Shown here piece after piece: positions 51,823 through 62,860 of a stretch of 64,000 bases of DNA. The notes below the pieces were generated by a model that did not search any database, was not told where the DNA came from, and saw only the letters and a program-made list of their open reading frames with translations. The stretch is from Arenicola marina. Taxonomy: Eukaryota; Annelida; Polychaeta; Arenicolidae. Made by a program: the position numbers and the translations under genes. The stretch covers positions 3,472,001-3,536,000 of the forward strand of contig OZ025255.1 of NCBI GenBank assembly GCA_964019135.1, in the 5' to 3' direction. How positions within the stretch are numbered: the stretch's first letter is position 1; each line of letters opens with the position of its first letter.

Positions 51823-54800
51823 ACTGGTACAACACACAGTGGGAGAGGTCAGACTGGTACAACACACAGTGCGAGAGGTCAGACCGGTACAACACACAGT
51901 GGGAGAGGTCAGACTGGTACAACACACAGTGCGAGAGGTCAGACTGGTACAACACACAGTGTGAGAGGTTAGACTGGTACAAACACACAGTGTGAGAGGT
52001 CAGACTGGTACAACACACAGTGGGAGAGGCCAGACTGGTACAATACACAGTGTGAGAGGTCAGACTGGTACAACACACAGTGGGAGAGGCCAGACTGGTA
52101 CAAACACACAGTGTGAGAGGTCAGACTGGTACAACACACAGTGGGAGAGGTCAGACTGGTACAACACACACTGGGGGAGGTCAGACTGGTACAACACACA
52201 CTGGGGGAGGTCAGACCGGTACAACACACAGTGGGAGAGGTCAGACTGGTACAACACACAGTGTGAGAGGTCAGACTGGTACAAACACACAGTGTGAGAG
52301 GTCATACTGGTACAACACACAGTGGGAGGTCAGAATGGTACAACACACAGTGGGAGAGGTCAGAATGGTACAACACACAGTGGGAGAGGTCAGACTGGTG
52401 CAACACACAGTGGGAGAGGTCAGACTGGTACAACACACAGTGCGAGAGGTCAGACCGGTACAACACACAGTGTGAGAGGTCAGACTGGTACAACACACAG
52501 TGGGAGAGGTCAGACTGGTACAACACACAGTGTGAGAGGTCAGAATGGTACAACACACAGTGGGAGAGGTCAGACTGGTACAACACACAGTGTGAGAGGT
52601 CAGACTGGTACAAACACACAGTGTGAGAGGTCAGACTGGTACAACACACAGTGGGAGGTCAGAATGGTACAACACACAGTGGGAGAGGTCAGAATGGTAC
52701 AACACACAGTGGGAGAGGTCAGACTGGTGCAACACACAGTGGGAGAGGTCAGACTGGTACAACACACAGTGCGAGAGGTCAGACCGGTACAACACACAGT
52801 GTGAGAGGTCAGACTGGTACAACACACAGTGGGAGAGGTCAGACTGGTACAACACACAGTGTGAGAGGTCAGAATGGTACAACACACAGTGTGAGAGGTC
52901 AGACTGGTACAAACACACAGTGCGAGAGGTCAGAATGGTACAACACACAGTGGGAGAGGTCAGACTGGTACAACACACAGTGTGAGAGGTCAGAATGGTA
53001 CAACACACAGTGGGAGAGGTCAGACTGTTACAACACACAGTGGGAGAGGTCAGACTGGTACAACACACAGTGCGAGAGGTCAGACCGGTACAACACACAG
53101 TGTGAGAGGTCAGACTGGTACAACACACAGTGGGAGAGGTCAGACTGGTACAACACACAGTGGGAGAGGTCAGAATGGTACAACACAGTGCGAGAGGTCA
53201 GACTGGTACAACACACAGTAGGAGAGGTCAGACTGGTACAACACACAGTGGGAGAGGTCAGACTGGTACAACACACACTGGGAGAGGTCAGAATGGTACA
53301 ACACACAGTGTGAGAGGTCAGACTGGTACAACACACAGTGTGAGAGGTCAGAATGGTACAACACACAGTGGGAGAGGTCAGACTGGTACAACACACAGTG
53401 GGGGAGATCAGACTGGTACAACACAGTGTGAGAGGTCAGAATGGTACAACACACAGTGTGAGAGGTCAGACTGGTACAACACACAGTGGGGGAGGTCAGA
53501 CTGGTACAACACACAGTGGGAGAGGTCAGACTGGTACAACACACAGTGGGAGAGGTCAGACTGGTACAACACAGTGTGAGAGGTCAGACTGGTACAACAC
53601 AGTGTGAGAGGTCAGAATGGTACAACACACAGTGTGAGAGGTTAGACTGGTACAACACACAGTGTGAGAGGTCAGACAGTGGGAGAGGTCAGACTGGTAC
53701 AACACACAGTGTGAGAGGTCAGAATGGTACAACACACAGTGGGAGAGGTCAGACTGTTACAACACACAGTGGGAGAGGTCAGACTGGTACAACACACAGT
53801 GCGAGAGGTCAGACCGGTACAACACACAGTGTGAGAGGTCAGACTGGTACAACACACAGTGGGAGAGGTCAGACTGGTACAACACACAGTGGGAGAGGTC
53901 AGAATGGTACAACACAGTGCGAGAGGTCAGACTGGTACAACACACAGTAGGAGAGGTCAGACTGGTACAACACACAGTGAGAGAGGTCAGACTGGTACAA
54001 CACACACTGGGAGAGGTCAGAATGGTACAACACACAGTGTGAGAGGTCAGACTGGTACAACACACAGTGTGAGAGGTCAGAATGGTACAACACACAGTGG
54101 GAGAGGTCAGACTGGTACAACACACAGTGGGGGAGATCAGACTGGTACAACACAGTGTGAGAGGTCAGAATGGTACAACACACAGTGTGAGAGGTCAGAC
54201 TGGTACAACACACAGTGGGGGAGGTCAGACTGGTACAACACACAGTGGGAGAGGTCAGACTGGTACAACACACAGTGGGAGAGGTCAGACTGGTACAACA
54301 CAGTGTGAGAGGTCAGACTGGTACAACACAGTGTGAGAGGTCAGAATGGTACAACACACAGTGTGAGAGGTTAGACTGGCACAACACACAGTGTGAGAGG
54401 TCAGACTGGTACAATACACAGTGTGAGAGGTCAGACTGGTACAACACACAGTGTGAGAGGTCAGACTGGTACAACACAGTGTGAGAGGTCAGACTGGTAC
54501 AACACAGTGTGAGAGGTGAGACTGGTACAACACAGTGTGAGAGGTCAGAATGGTACAACACACAGTGTGAGAGGTCAGACTGGTACAACACACACTGGGG
54601 GAGGTCAGACTGGTACAACACACAGTGGGAGAGGTCAGAATGGTACAACACACAGTGGGAGAGGTCAGACTGGTACAACACACAGTGTGAGAGGTCAGAC
54701 TAGTACAACACAGTGTGAGAGGTCAGACTGGTACAACACACAGTGGGAGAGGTCAGACTGGTACAACACACAGTGGGAGAGGCCATACTGGTACAACACA

Positions 54801-56265
54801 CAGTGGGGGAGATCAGACTGGTACAACACAGTGTGAGAGGTAAGAATGGTACAACACACAGTGTGAGAGGTCAGACTGGTACAACACACAGTGGGGGAGG
54901 TCAGACTGGTACAACACACACTGGGAGATGTCAGACTGGTACAACACACAGTGGGAGAGGTCAGACTGGTACAACACACAGTGGGAGAGGTCAGACTGGT
55001 ACAACACAGTGTGAGAGGTCAGACTGGTACAACACAGTGTGAGACTCAGACTGGTACAACACACAGTGGGGGAGATCAGACTGGTACAACACAGTGTGAG
55101 AGGTCAGAATGGTACAACACACAGTGTGAGAGGTCAGACTGGTACAACACACAGTGTGAGAGGTCAGACTAGTACAATACACAGTGTGAGAGGTCAGACT
55201 GGTACAACACACAGTGTGAGAGGTCAGACTGGTACAACACTGTGAGAGGTCAGACTGGTACAACACAGTGTGAGAGGTCAGACTGGTACAACACACAGTG
55301 GGAGAGGTCAGACTGGTACAACACACAGTGTGAGAGGTCAGACTGGTACAACACAGTGTGAGAGGTCAGACTGGTACAACACAGTGGGAGAGGTCAGAAT
55401 GGTACAACACACAGTGTGAGAGGTCAGAATGGTACAACACACAGTGGGAGAGATCAGACTGGTACAACACACAGTGGGAGAGATCAGACTGGTACAACAC
55501 ACAGTGGGAGAGATCAGACTGGTACAACACACAGTGTGAGAGGTCAGACTGGTACAACACACAGTGTGAGAGGTCAGAATGGTACAACACACAGTGGGAG
55601 AGGTCAGAATGGCACAACACAGTGCGAGAGGTCAGACTGGTACTACACACAGTGGGAGAGATCAGACTGGTACAACACACAGTGGGAGAGATCAGACTGG
55701 TACAACACACCGTGGGAGAGATCAGACTGGTACAACACACAGTGGGAGAGATCAGACTGGTACAACACACAGTGGGAGAGATCAGACTGGTACAACACAC
55801 AGTGGGAGAGGTCAGACCGGTAGAACGCAGTGTGAGAGGTCAGAATGGTACAACACACAGTGGGACAGGTCAGACTGGTACAACACAGTGTGAGAGGTCA
55901 GACTGGTACAACACACAGTGGGAGAGATCAGACTGGTACAACACACAGTGGGAGAGATCAGACTGGTACAACACACAGTGGGAGAGATCAGACTGGTACA
56001 ACACACAGTGGGAGAGATCAGACTGGTACAACACACAGTGGGAGAGATCAGACTGGTACAACACACAGTGGGAGAGATCAGACTGGTACAACACACAGTG
56101 GGAGAGATCAGACTGGTACAACACACAGTGGGAGAGATCAGACTGGTACAACACACAGTGGGAGAGATCAGACTGGTACAACACACAGTGGGAGAGGTCA
56201 GACTGGTACAACACACAGTATGAGAGGTCAGACTGGTACAACACACAGTATGAGAGGTCAGAGGG
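51820..56265. repeat. 30-bp minisatellite, segment 3 of the exon 6-7 intron
   Basis: About 148 copies. Blocks here match segment 2 with an offset of 7,884 bp (for example 44387 and 52271, 45873 and 53757) and, further right, 6,998 bp (48360 and 55358). The change of offset reflects an 886-bp block present once more in segment 2. It ends with a run of about 11 gggagagatcag units and stops about 10 nt from the exon 6 donor region (56274). Confidence 0.93.
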
Positions 56266-56274
56266 GTCACCCAC

Positions 56275-56385
56275 CTTGCTGAATCCCCGGCTACACAGTG
56301 AACACACGTCTAGAATCTGCTGCAGCTTGAAGGAACAGTTCTGTATCGTGAAGGTGACCAGCTTGGAGAAAGGCTCCAGGATACC
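56275..56385 (-). CDS. UNC80: UNC80 exon 6 of window (111 bp, 37 codons)
   Basis: Reads GILEPFSKLVTFTIQNCSFK, then LQQILDVCSLCSRGFSK. The vertebrate counterpart is LLEPFSKLLSFVIQN followed by a cysteine-containing helix and R.FTK, which fixes the frame. The acceptor TATTGTAG lies before 56385, and the donor GTGGGT lies at 56274-56269. Both ends are phase 0. Three further copies of the acceptor and the exon's first 24 or so bases lie upstream. The 30-bp array begins about 16 nt after the donor, so this donor faces a 17.7-kb repeat intron. Confidence 0.94.
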
Positions 56386-56545
56386 CTACAATACAGAGTC
56401 AATACAGTGATAACTTGGAGAAAGGCTCCAGGATATCGTACAATACAGTCAATACAGTGATAACTTGGAGAAAGGCTCCAGGATACCCTACAATACAGAG
56501 TCAATACAGTGATAACTTGCAGAAAGGCTCCAGGATACCTTACAA
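56386..56545 (-). repeat. 50-52-bp mini-array copying the exon 6 acceptor and start
   Basis: Three extra copies after the authentic one, at 52-, 50- and 52-bp spacing. In RNA sense each holds TATTGTAG plus GGTATCCTGGAGCCTTTCTC. One copy (near 56433) reads TGTACG in place of TGTAG and so has lost its AG. Another (near 56535) reads TGTAAGGTATCC. It is the smallest splice-site-bearing array here. The rest of the 298-bp intron (56546-56683) is unique and AT-rich. Confidence 0.92.
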
Positions 56546-56683
56546 TACAGACTTGAAGTTCAAAACGGTCAAAGCAATATCGATCTATAAGTCTATTTTT
56601 GATGTTGAGTATCCCGCTATTGTATGGTTAAATATCTTCATTAAAATCGCTTGTGGATTTAATGCCTGTAACTAATACGTTAC

Positions 56684-56923
56684 CTTCACGGAGGTAATGC
56701 CCGGTATCTTCAGCACCGCAGTCATTATCTTCAGCACGGGGCCCATGTCGCACGGGTTGGGAAGTAGTCCCGGCAACCGGCGGAAGAACATGTCGAACTG
56801 CGGAAGGATATTGCTCCAGACGGGTGACGGGGTCTCCAGGGCGATGTAGTCCAGGTAGGAGGCCAGGTTGACGGAGATGTTCACGGCCTGGTCGCTGCTC
56901 AGGGTCTTCAGCCCGTTGAGGCC
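56684..56923 (-). CDS. UNC80: UNC80 exon 5 of window (240 bp, 80 codons)
   Basis: Reads GLNGLKTLSSDQAVNISVNL, ASYLDYIALETPSPVWSNIL, PQFDMFFRRLPGLLPNPCDM, then GPVLKIMTAVLKIPGITSVK. It corresponds to the UNC80 segment that ends in a KIP motif before the EPFSKL block. The many amphipathic helices fit the helical scaffold expected for this region. The acceptor is CTCGCTAG before 56923, and the donor GTAACG lies at 56683-56678. Both borders are phase 0. A 17-bp array lies about 10 bp upstream of the acceptor, but it does not copy the splice site or exon. Confidence 0.93.
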
Positions 56924-56931
56924 CTAGCGAG

Positions 56932-57356
56932 GAGAGACGTGGTCAGGGGTGATACGAGGTCAGCGGTGACACGAGGTCAGCGGTGACACGAGTTCAGCGG
57001 TGACACGTGGTCAGCGGTGACGCGTGGTCAGCGGTGACACTTGGTCAACTGTGACACGTGGTCAACTGTGACACGTGGTCAGCGGGGACACGTGGTCAGC
57101 GGTGACACGTGGTCAACGGTGACACGTGGTCAGCGGGGACACGTGGTCAGTGGGGACACGTGGTCAGCGGTGACACTTGGTCAACTGTGACACGTGGTCA
57201 ACTGTGACACGTGGTCAGTGGGGACACGTGGTCAGCTGTGACACGTGGTCAGCGGTGACACGTGGTCAGCGGGGACACGTGGTCAGCGGGGACACGTGGT
57301 CAGCGGTGACACGTGGTCAGCGGTGACACGTGGTCAGCGGTGACACGTGGTCATCT
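56932..57356. repeat. 17-bp minisatellite upstream of exon 5
   Basis: About 25 copies of ggtcagcggtgacacgt (17 bp) with variants actgtgac and agcggggac. It begins about 10 nt upstream of the exon 5 acceptor and contains no AG acceptor or exon copy. Confidence 0.93.
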
Positions 57357-57688
57357 GTGACAAGTGGCCACGGTATGGTAGAGGGAGCGCACCATCTAAT
57401 GGGGTCTGCCCCTCAGGCTCATTACAGTATTTCAATCATCGTCAAAGCCCAGACACTATTTTCTGGATGTGACAATCAGTGCAACAGACAATGTTGCTTT
57501 CGAAAGGTGTTAATCAGTTAATCAGATAATGTTATTATCGGGAGGTGTCAATCAGCGCAGCAGACAATGTCATTTTCGAAAGGTGTCAATTAGTCAATCA
57601 GATAATGTTACGCGTTGGCGTGTTTTGACGCATTCACCAGATGGCGCCTACAACGGTACATTCTACACACTTCTGTAGGAATACTGAC
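57357..57688. other. Mostly unique intron sequence after exon 4
   Basis: Contains a short old repeat between 57475 and 57612 (two or three diverged copies around gtcaatcagataatgtta and cagacaatgt). Otherwise it is unremarkable. It ends at the exon 4 donor GTCAGT. Confidence 0.65.
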
Positions 57689-57774
57689 CTCCAGTAACAG
57701 CTGCAGGGCCGAGTAACAGTTGAGGTCGGCGAAGTCCACCAGCGAGCAGGCCATGGTCTTCAGAAAGTCAGGGT
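57689..57774 (-). CDS. UNC80: UNC80 exon 4 of window (86 bp)
   Basis: Reads DPDFLKTMACSLVDFADLNC, then YSALQLLLE. Joined to exon 3 the junction is FMTELD-DPDFLKTMACSL, the same length as the vertebrate segment, which supports both borders. The acceptor is CTGTCCCTGCAG before 57774 and the donor is GTCAGT at 57688-57683. It begins with two bases of a split codon and ends in phase 0. The acceptor plus the first 25-27 bases of the exon are repeated 36 times upstream in a 58-bp array. The copy nearest the body of the exon is chosen because only it continues into coding sequence. Confidence 0.93.
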
Positions 57775-59875
57775 CTGCAGGGACAGACACAGCATTGTTA
57801 CTGACAGGCCATGGTCTTCAGAAAGTCAGGGTCTGTAGGGACAGACACAGCATTGTTACTGACAGGCCATGGTCTTCAGGAAGTCAGGGTCTGTAGGGAC
57901 AGACACAGCATTGTTACTGACAGGCCATGGTCTTCAGAAAGTCAGGGTCTGTAGGGACAGACACAGCATTGTTACTGACAGGCCATGGTCTTCAGGAAGT
58001 CAGGGTCTGTAGGGACAGACACAGCATTGTTACTGACAGGCCATGGTCTTCAGAAAGTCAGGGTCTGCAGGGACAGACACAGCATTGTTACTGACAGGCC
58101 ATGGTCTTCAGAAAGTCAGGGTCTGTAGGGACAGACACAGCATTGTTACTGACAGGCCATGGTCTTCAGGAAGTCAAGGTCTGTAGGGACAGACACAGCA
58201 TTGTTACTGACAGGCCATGGTCTTCAGAAAGTCAGGGTCTGCAGGGACAGACACAGCATTGTTACTGACAGGCCATAGTCTTCAGGAAGTCAGGGTCTGC
58301 AGGGACAGACACAGCATTGTTACTGACAGGCCATGGTCTTCAGGAAGTCAGGGTCTGCAGGGACAGACACAGCATTGTTACTGACAGGCCATAGTCTTCA
58401 GAAAGTCAGGGTCTGCAGGGACAGACACAGCATTGTTACTGACAGGCCATGGTCTTCAGGAAGTCAGGATCTGCAGGGACAGACACAGCATTGTTACTGA
58501 CAGGCCATGGTCTTCAGAAAGTCAGGGTCTGCAGGGACAGACACAGCATTGTTACTGACAGGCCATGGTCTTCAGAAAGTCAGGGTCTGCAGGGACAGAC
58601 ACAGCATTGTTACTGACAGGCCATGGTCTTTAGGAAGTCAGGGTCTGCAGGGACAGACACAGCATTGTTACTGACAGGCCATGGTCTTCAGAAAGTCAGG
58701 GTCTGTAGGGACAGACACAGCATTGTTACTGACAGGCCATGGTCTTCAGGAAGCCAGCGTCTGTAGGGACAGACACAGCATTGTTACTGACAGGCCATGG
58801 TCTTCAGGAAGTCAGGGTCTGCAGGGACAGACACAGTATTGTTACTGACAGGCCATGATCTTCAGGAAGTCAGGGTCTGCAGGGACAGACACAGCATTGT
58901 TACTGACAGGCCATGGTCTTCAGAAATTCAGGGTCTGTAGGGACAGACACAGCATTGTTACTGACAGGCCATGGTCTTCAGAAAGTCAGGGTCTGCAGGG
59001 ACAGACACAGCATTGTTACTGACAGGCCATAGTCTTCAGGAAGTCAGGGTCTGCAGGGACAGACACAGCATTGTTACTGACAGGCCATGGTCTTCAGGAA
59101 GTCAGGGTCTGCAGGGACAGACACAGCATTGTTACTGACAGGCCATGGTCTTCAGGAAGTCAGGGTCTGCAGGGACAGACACAGCATTGTTACTGACAGG
59201 CCATGGTCTTCAGAAAGTCAGGGTCTGCAGGGACAGACACAGCATTGTTACTGACAGGCCATAGTCTTCAGGAAGTCAGGGTCTGCAGGGACAGACACAG
59301 CATTGTTACTGACAGGCCATGGTCTTCAGGAAGTCAGGGTCTGCAGGGACAGACACAGCATTGTTACTGACAGGCCATGGTCTTCAGGAAGTCAGGGTCT
59401 GCAGGGACAGACACAGCATTGTTACTGACAGGCCATGGTCTTCAGAAAGTCAGGGTCTGCAGGGACAGACACAGCATTGTTACTGACAGGCCATGGTCTT
59501 CAGGAAGTCAGGGTCTGCAGGGACAGACACAGCATTGTTACTGACAGGCCATGGTCTTCAGAAAGTCAGGGTCTGTAGGGACAGACACAGCATTGTTACT
59601 GACAGGCCATGGTCTTCAGGAAGCCAGCGTCTGTAGGGACAGACACAGCATTGCTACTGACAGGCCATGGTCTTCAGGAAGTCGGGGTCTGCAGGGACAG
59701 ACACAGTATTGTTACTGACAGGCCATGATCTTCAGGAAGTCAGGGTCTGCAGGGACAGACACAGCATTGTTACTGACAGGCCATGGTCTTCAGGAAGTCA
59801 GGGTCTGTAGGGACAGACACAGCATTGTTACTGACAGGCCATGGTCTTCAGGAAGTCAGGGTCTGTAGGGACAGA
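57775..59875 (-). repeat. 58-bp array, 36 extra copies of exon 4 acceptor and start
   Basis: In RNA sense each unit is CTGTGTCTGTCCCTGCAG (acceptor), ACCCTGACTTCCTGAAGACC ATGGCC (exon 4 start, encoding PDFLKTMA), then TGTCAGTAACAATG. The span from 57773 to 59861 is exactly 36 periods. Most copies keep the tract and AG (GCAG or ACAG). The TGTCAGTAA after the exon copy is donor-like, so each unit also looks like a 27-nt microexon. The array joins the 56-bp array with only about 30 bp between them. Confidence 0.95.
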
Positions 59876-59894
59876 CGCTGCACACATGGTAACT

Positions 59895-61318
59895 AGTCAT
59901 ACAGATCTAGCCATACACCGTCCAGTTCTGTCATAAAGAGCTGTAACAAGGTGAATACAGATCTAGCCACACACCATCCAATTCTGTCATAAAGAGCTGT
60001 GACAAGGTGAATACAGATCTAGCCACACACCGTCCAATTCTGTCATAAAGAGCTGTGGGGAAATTAATACAGAGCAAGCCACACACCGTCCAGTTCTGTC
60101 ATAAAGAGCTGTGGCAAGATGAATACAGAACTAGCCACACACCGTCCAGTTCTGTCATAAAGAGCTGTGGCAAGATGAATACAGAGCTAGCCACACACCG
60201 TCCAGTTCTGTCATAAAGAGCTGTGGCAAGATGAATACAGAGCTAGCCACACACCGTCCAGTTCTGTCATAAAGAGCTGTGGCAAGATGAATACAGAGCT
60301 AACCACACACCGTCCAGTTCTGTCATAAAGAGCTGTGGCAAGATGAATACAGAGCTAACCACACACCGTCCAGTTCTGTCATAAAGAGCTGTGGCAAGAT
60401 AAATACAGATCTAGCCACACACCGTCCAATTCTGTCATAAAGAGCTGTGGGGAAATTAATACAGAGCTAGCCACACACCGTCCAGTTCTGTCATAAAGAG
60501 CTGTGGCAAGATGAATACAGAACTAGCCACACACCGTCCAGTTCTGTCATAAAGAGCTGTGGCAAGATGAATACAGAGCTAACCACACACCGTCCAGTTC
60601 TGTCATAAAGAGCTGTGGCAAGATAAATACAGATCTAGCCACACACCGTCCAATTCTGTCATAAAGAGCTGTGGGGAAATTAATACAGAGCAAGCCACAC
60701 ACCGTCCAGTTCTGTCATAAAGAGCTGTGGCAAGATGAATACAGAGCTAGCCACACACCGTCCATTTCTGTCATAAAGAGCTGTGGCAAGATGAATACAG
60801 AGCTAACCACACACCGTCCAGTTCTGTCATAAAGAGCTGTGGCAAGATGAATACAGAGCTAGCCACACACCGTCTAGTTCTGTCATAAAGAGCTGTGGCA
60901 AGATGAATACAGAGCTAGCCACACACCGTCCAGTTCTGTCATAAAGAGCTGTGGCAAGATGAATACAGAGCTAGCCACACACCGTCCATTTCTGTCATAA
61001 AGAGCTGTGGCAAGATGAATACAGAGCTAACCACACACCGTCCAGTTCTGTCATAAAGAGCTGTGGCAAGATGAATACAGAGCTAGCCACACACCGTCTA
61101 GTTCTGTCATAAAGAGCTGTGGCAAGATGAATACAGAGCTAGCCACACACCGTCTAGTTCTGTCATAAAGAGCTGTGGCAAGATGAATACAGAGCTAGCC
61201 ACACACCGTCTAGTTCTGTCATAAAGAGCTGTGGCAAGATGAATACAGAGCTAGCCACACACCGTCCAGTTCTGTCATAAAGAGCTGTGGGAAGATGAAT
61301 ACAGAGCTAGCCACACAC
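59895..61318 (-). repeat. 56-bp array, 25 extra copies of exon 3 end and donor
   Basis: In RNA sense each unit holds CCACAGCTCTTTATGACAGA ACTGGACG (exon 3 end, QLFMTELD) followed by donor GTGTGTGG and CTAGCTCTGTATTCATCTTG. The span from 59911 to 61311 is exactly 25 periods. Variants include gaaattaatacag units and ctagttctg units. Read-through from exon 3 meets an in-frame TGA within the first repeat. Confidence 0.95.
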
Positions 61319-61437
61319 CGTCCAATTCTGTCATAAAGAGCTGTGGGAAGATTCCGTTTGGCGCCATCTGGTGGAGAGTGCAGCGCAGGAACTGTCTCGC
61401 CACGCTGACACTATTCCCCGGAATAATCAGCCCGGTT
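61319..61437 (-). CDS. UNC80: UNC80 exon 3 of window (119 bp)
   Basis: Reads TGLIIPGNSVSVARQFLRC, then TLHQMAPNGIFPQLFMTELD. Vertebrate UNC80 has the same pattern (PGN..., A.QFLRC, HQ.APNGIFPQLF), recalled from memory. The acceptor is TTCTTTCAG before 61437. The donor is GTGTGT at 61318-61313, after GGACG; the final G joins AC of exon 4 to make Asp. The last 28 or so bases of this exon, with the donor, are copied 25 more times in the adjoining 56-bp array. The authentic copy has a silent difference (TTG for the array's usual CTG in TELD). Confidence 0.93.
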
Positions 61438-61974
61438 CTGAAAGAATATAGGAAGACATGGGTCCGGTGCTATCAGAAGGTCACTTGTTGTCATACCCTT
61501 TGCCCAGCAAGTAGACACAGTTGCTCGATATAACACCTCAATTCTCAGCTTATTGATCTTCGTCTACAGCCTTTTGGCCTTGGTTACCAATCACCGCTTT
61601 CATAACTGTTTATATTCAGCACCGATGATCGGAGAACGCTGTGCAATATATCAAGATAAAAACTATGAAGTGGTTTGTGACCAGTTTGACGCAATGACTG
61701 AAGCGATCTGATGCCCCGTGACCACATGACGAGTGCAGTAGCAGGGTGACTTACACTTCGGCCTGCCATGGGTAGGGCGTGCTGGCGGCAATCCTGTCAG
61801 GGGGAAGGGGGTGGCAGGTTAGTCCACAGGCAACGTAACACAACATAGTCATCAATGTCTCATATTGCTGTAGCCAGTCCTGGATGTACAGCGCTCTGTC
61901 TATAGTGTGTACCTTACAGAACCAACTTTAATATCGCTTTGATTATTTATCCATGAATTAAGAGATTGGTGCGG
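61438..61974. other. Unique intron sequence upstream of exon 3
   Basis: About 540 bp with no tandem array and no coding similarity I can recognise. It contains the exon 3 acceptor tract (RNA sense ATATTCTTTCAG) at its low-coordinate end. Confidence 0.7.
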
Positions 61975-62503
61975 GAGGAGGGGGGGGGGGGCTGGAGGCG
62001 GGCCTATGGGCGGGGACTGGGGCGGGGCCTGGGGGCGGGCCTGTGGGCGGGGCCTGAGACTGGGGGCGGGCCTGGGGGCGGGCTTGGAGGCGGGCCTGTA
62101 GGCGGGTCTGTAGGCGGGCCTGTAGGCGGGCCTGTAGGCGGGGCCTGGGACTAGGCTTGGGCCTGGGGGCGGGACCTGGGACTGTGCTTGGGGCGGGGGG
62201 CAGGCTCGGAGGCGGGGCGGGGGGCAGGCTCGGAGGCGGGCCTGGAGGCGGGCCTGGGGGCGGGCCTGAGGGCGGACCTGAGGGCGGGCCTGGGGGCGGA
62301 ACTGGAGGCGGGACTGGGGCGGTCCTGTGGGCGGGGCCTGGGGAGGGCCGGGGGCGGGGCCTGGGGCGGGGCTTTGAGACGGGCTTGGAGGCGGGCCTGT
62401 GGGCGTGGGCCTGCAGGCGGGGCCTGGGACTGGGCCTAGGCCGGGCCCTGGGGCGGGCCCTGGGGCGGGCCCTGGGGCGGGCTTGGAGACGGGCCTGAGG
62501 GCG
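61975..62503. repeat. GC-rich degenerate repeat after exon 2 donor
   Basis: Irregular 8-17-bp repeats built from ggcgggcctg, ggcggggcctg and ggcgggcttgg. It starts within about 5 nt of the exon 2 donor. G-rich on the plus strand (the template) and C-rich in the RNA. Long Pro/Gly-rich open frames on both strands are compositional. It does not copy exon 2. Confidence 0.9.
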
Positions 62504-62511
62504 GGGCTGAC

Positions 62512-62760
62512 CTGGCCACTGTCTGGAGCATGTCCAGGAGGAGCGGAGCGGCGAGGGCGGACTCTCGGTGGATGAAGGTGGCCAGACACACGATGGCCAG
62601 GCTGATGGTGTCCTCATCATACTGCTCCAGCACGGAGTTGCAGTCCGGACAGCGGTCCACCAGGATCTGCTCCGTGGCCCTGAGGGCCGCCATGGACCGC
62701 TTGGCGGACGAGCTCCCGTGCGACGACTTGCTCGCCAACTCAGAGCGGCGCGACTTCCGA
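62512..62760 (-). CDS. UNC80: UNC80 exon 2 of window (249 bp)
   Basis: Encodes a basic/serine segment (SRKSRRSELASKSSHGSSSA) followed by the most recognisable UNC80 block here: MAALRATEQILVDRCPDCN, SVLEQYDEDTISLAIVCLAT, then FIHRESALAAPLLLDMLQTV. The two cysteines of DRCPDC and the acidic YDED are typical of the family as I remember it, where they are followed by a long helical stretch. The acceptor is TTTTTCAG before 62760. The donor is GTCAGC at 62511-62506, directly followed by the GC-rich array. The preceding intron is only 100 bp (62761-62860), the shortest in the window and free of repeats. The exon starts with the third base of a serine codon and ends after two bases of an arginine codon. 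Confidence 0.95.
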
Positions 62761-62860
62761 CTGAAAAATGGTGAACAGTGGAGCGGTGTAACGGCTGCAA
62801 GACCCAATGGGCGATTAATGTGTATATGAAAGTACGTTAAATACCAAAGGCGAGACTGAC

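Noticed and set aside
38549-56307. Open frames on both strands in the 30-bp repeat (RSDWYNTQ..., CVLYQSDLSH...)
   Set aside because: Period 30 is a multiple of three, so any stop-free frame of the unit runs on indefinitely. The frames are low-complexity and occur on both strands.
61900-62589. Proline-rich or glycine-rich coding region in the GC-rich repeat
   Set aside because: It begins at the exon 2 donor, is open on both strands because of composition, and UNC80 continues with exon 3 at the expected residue.
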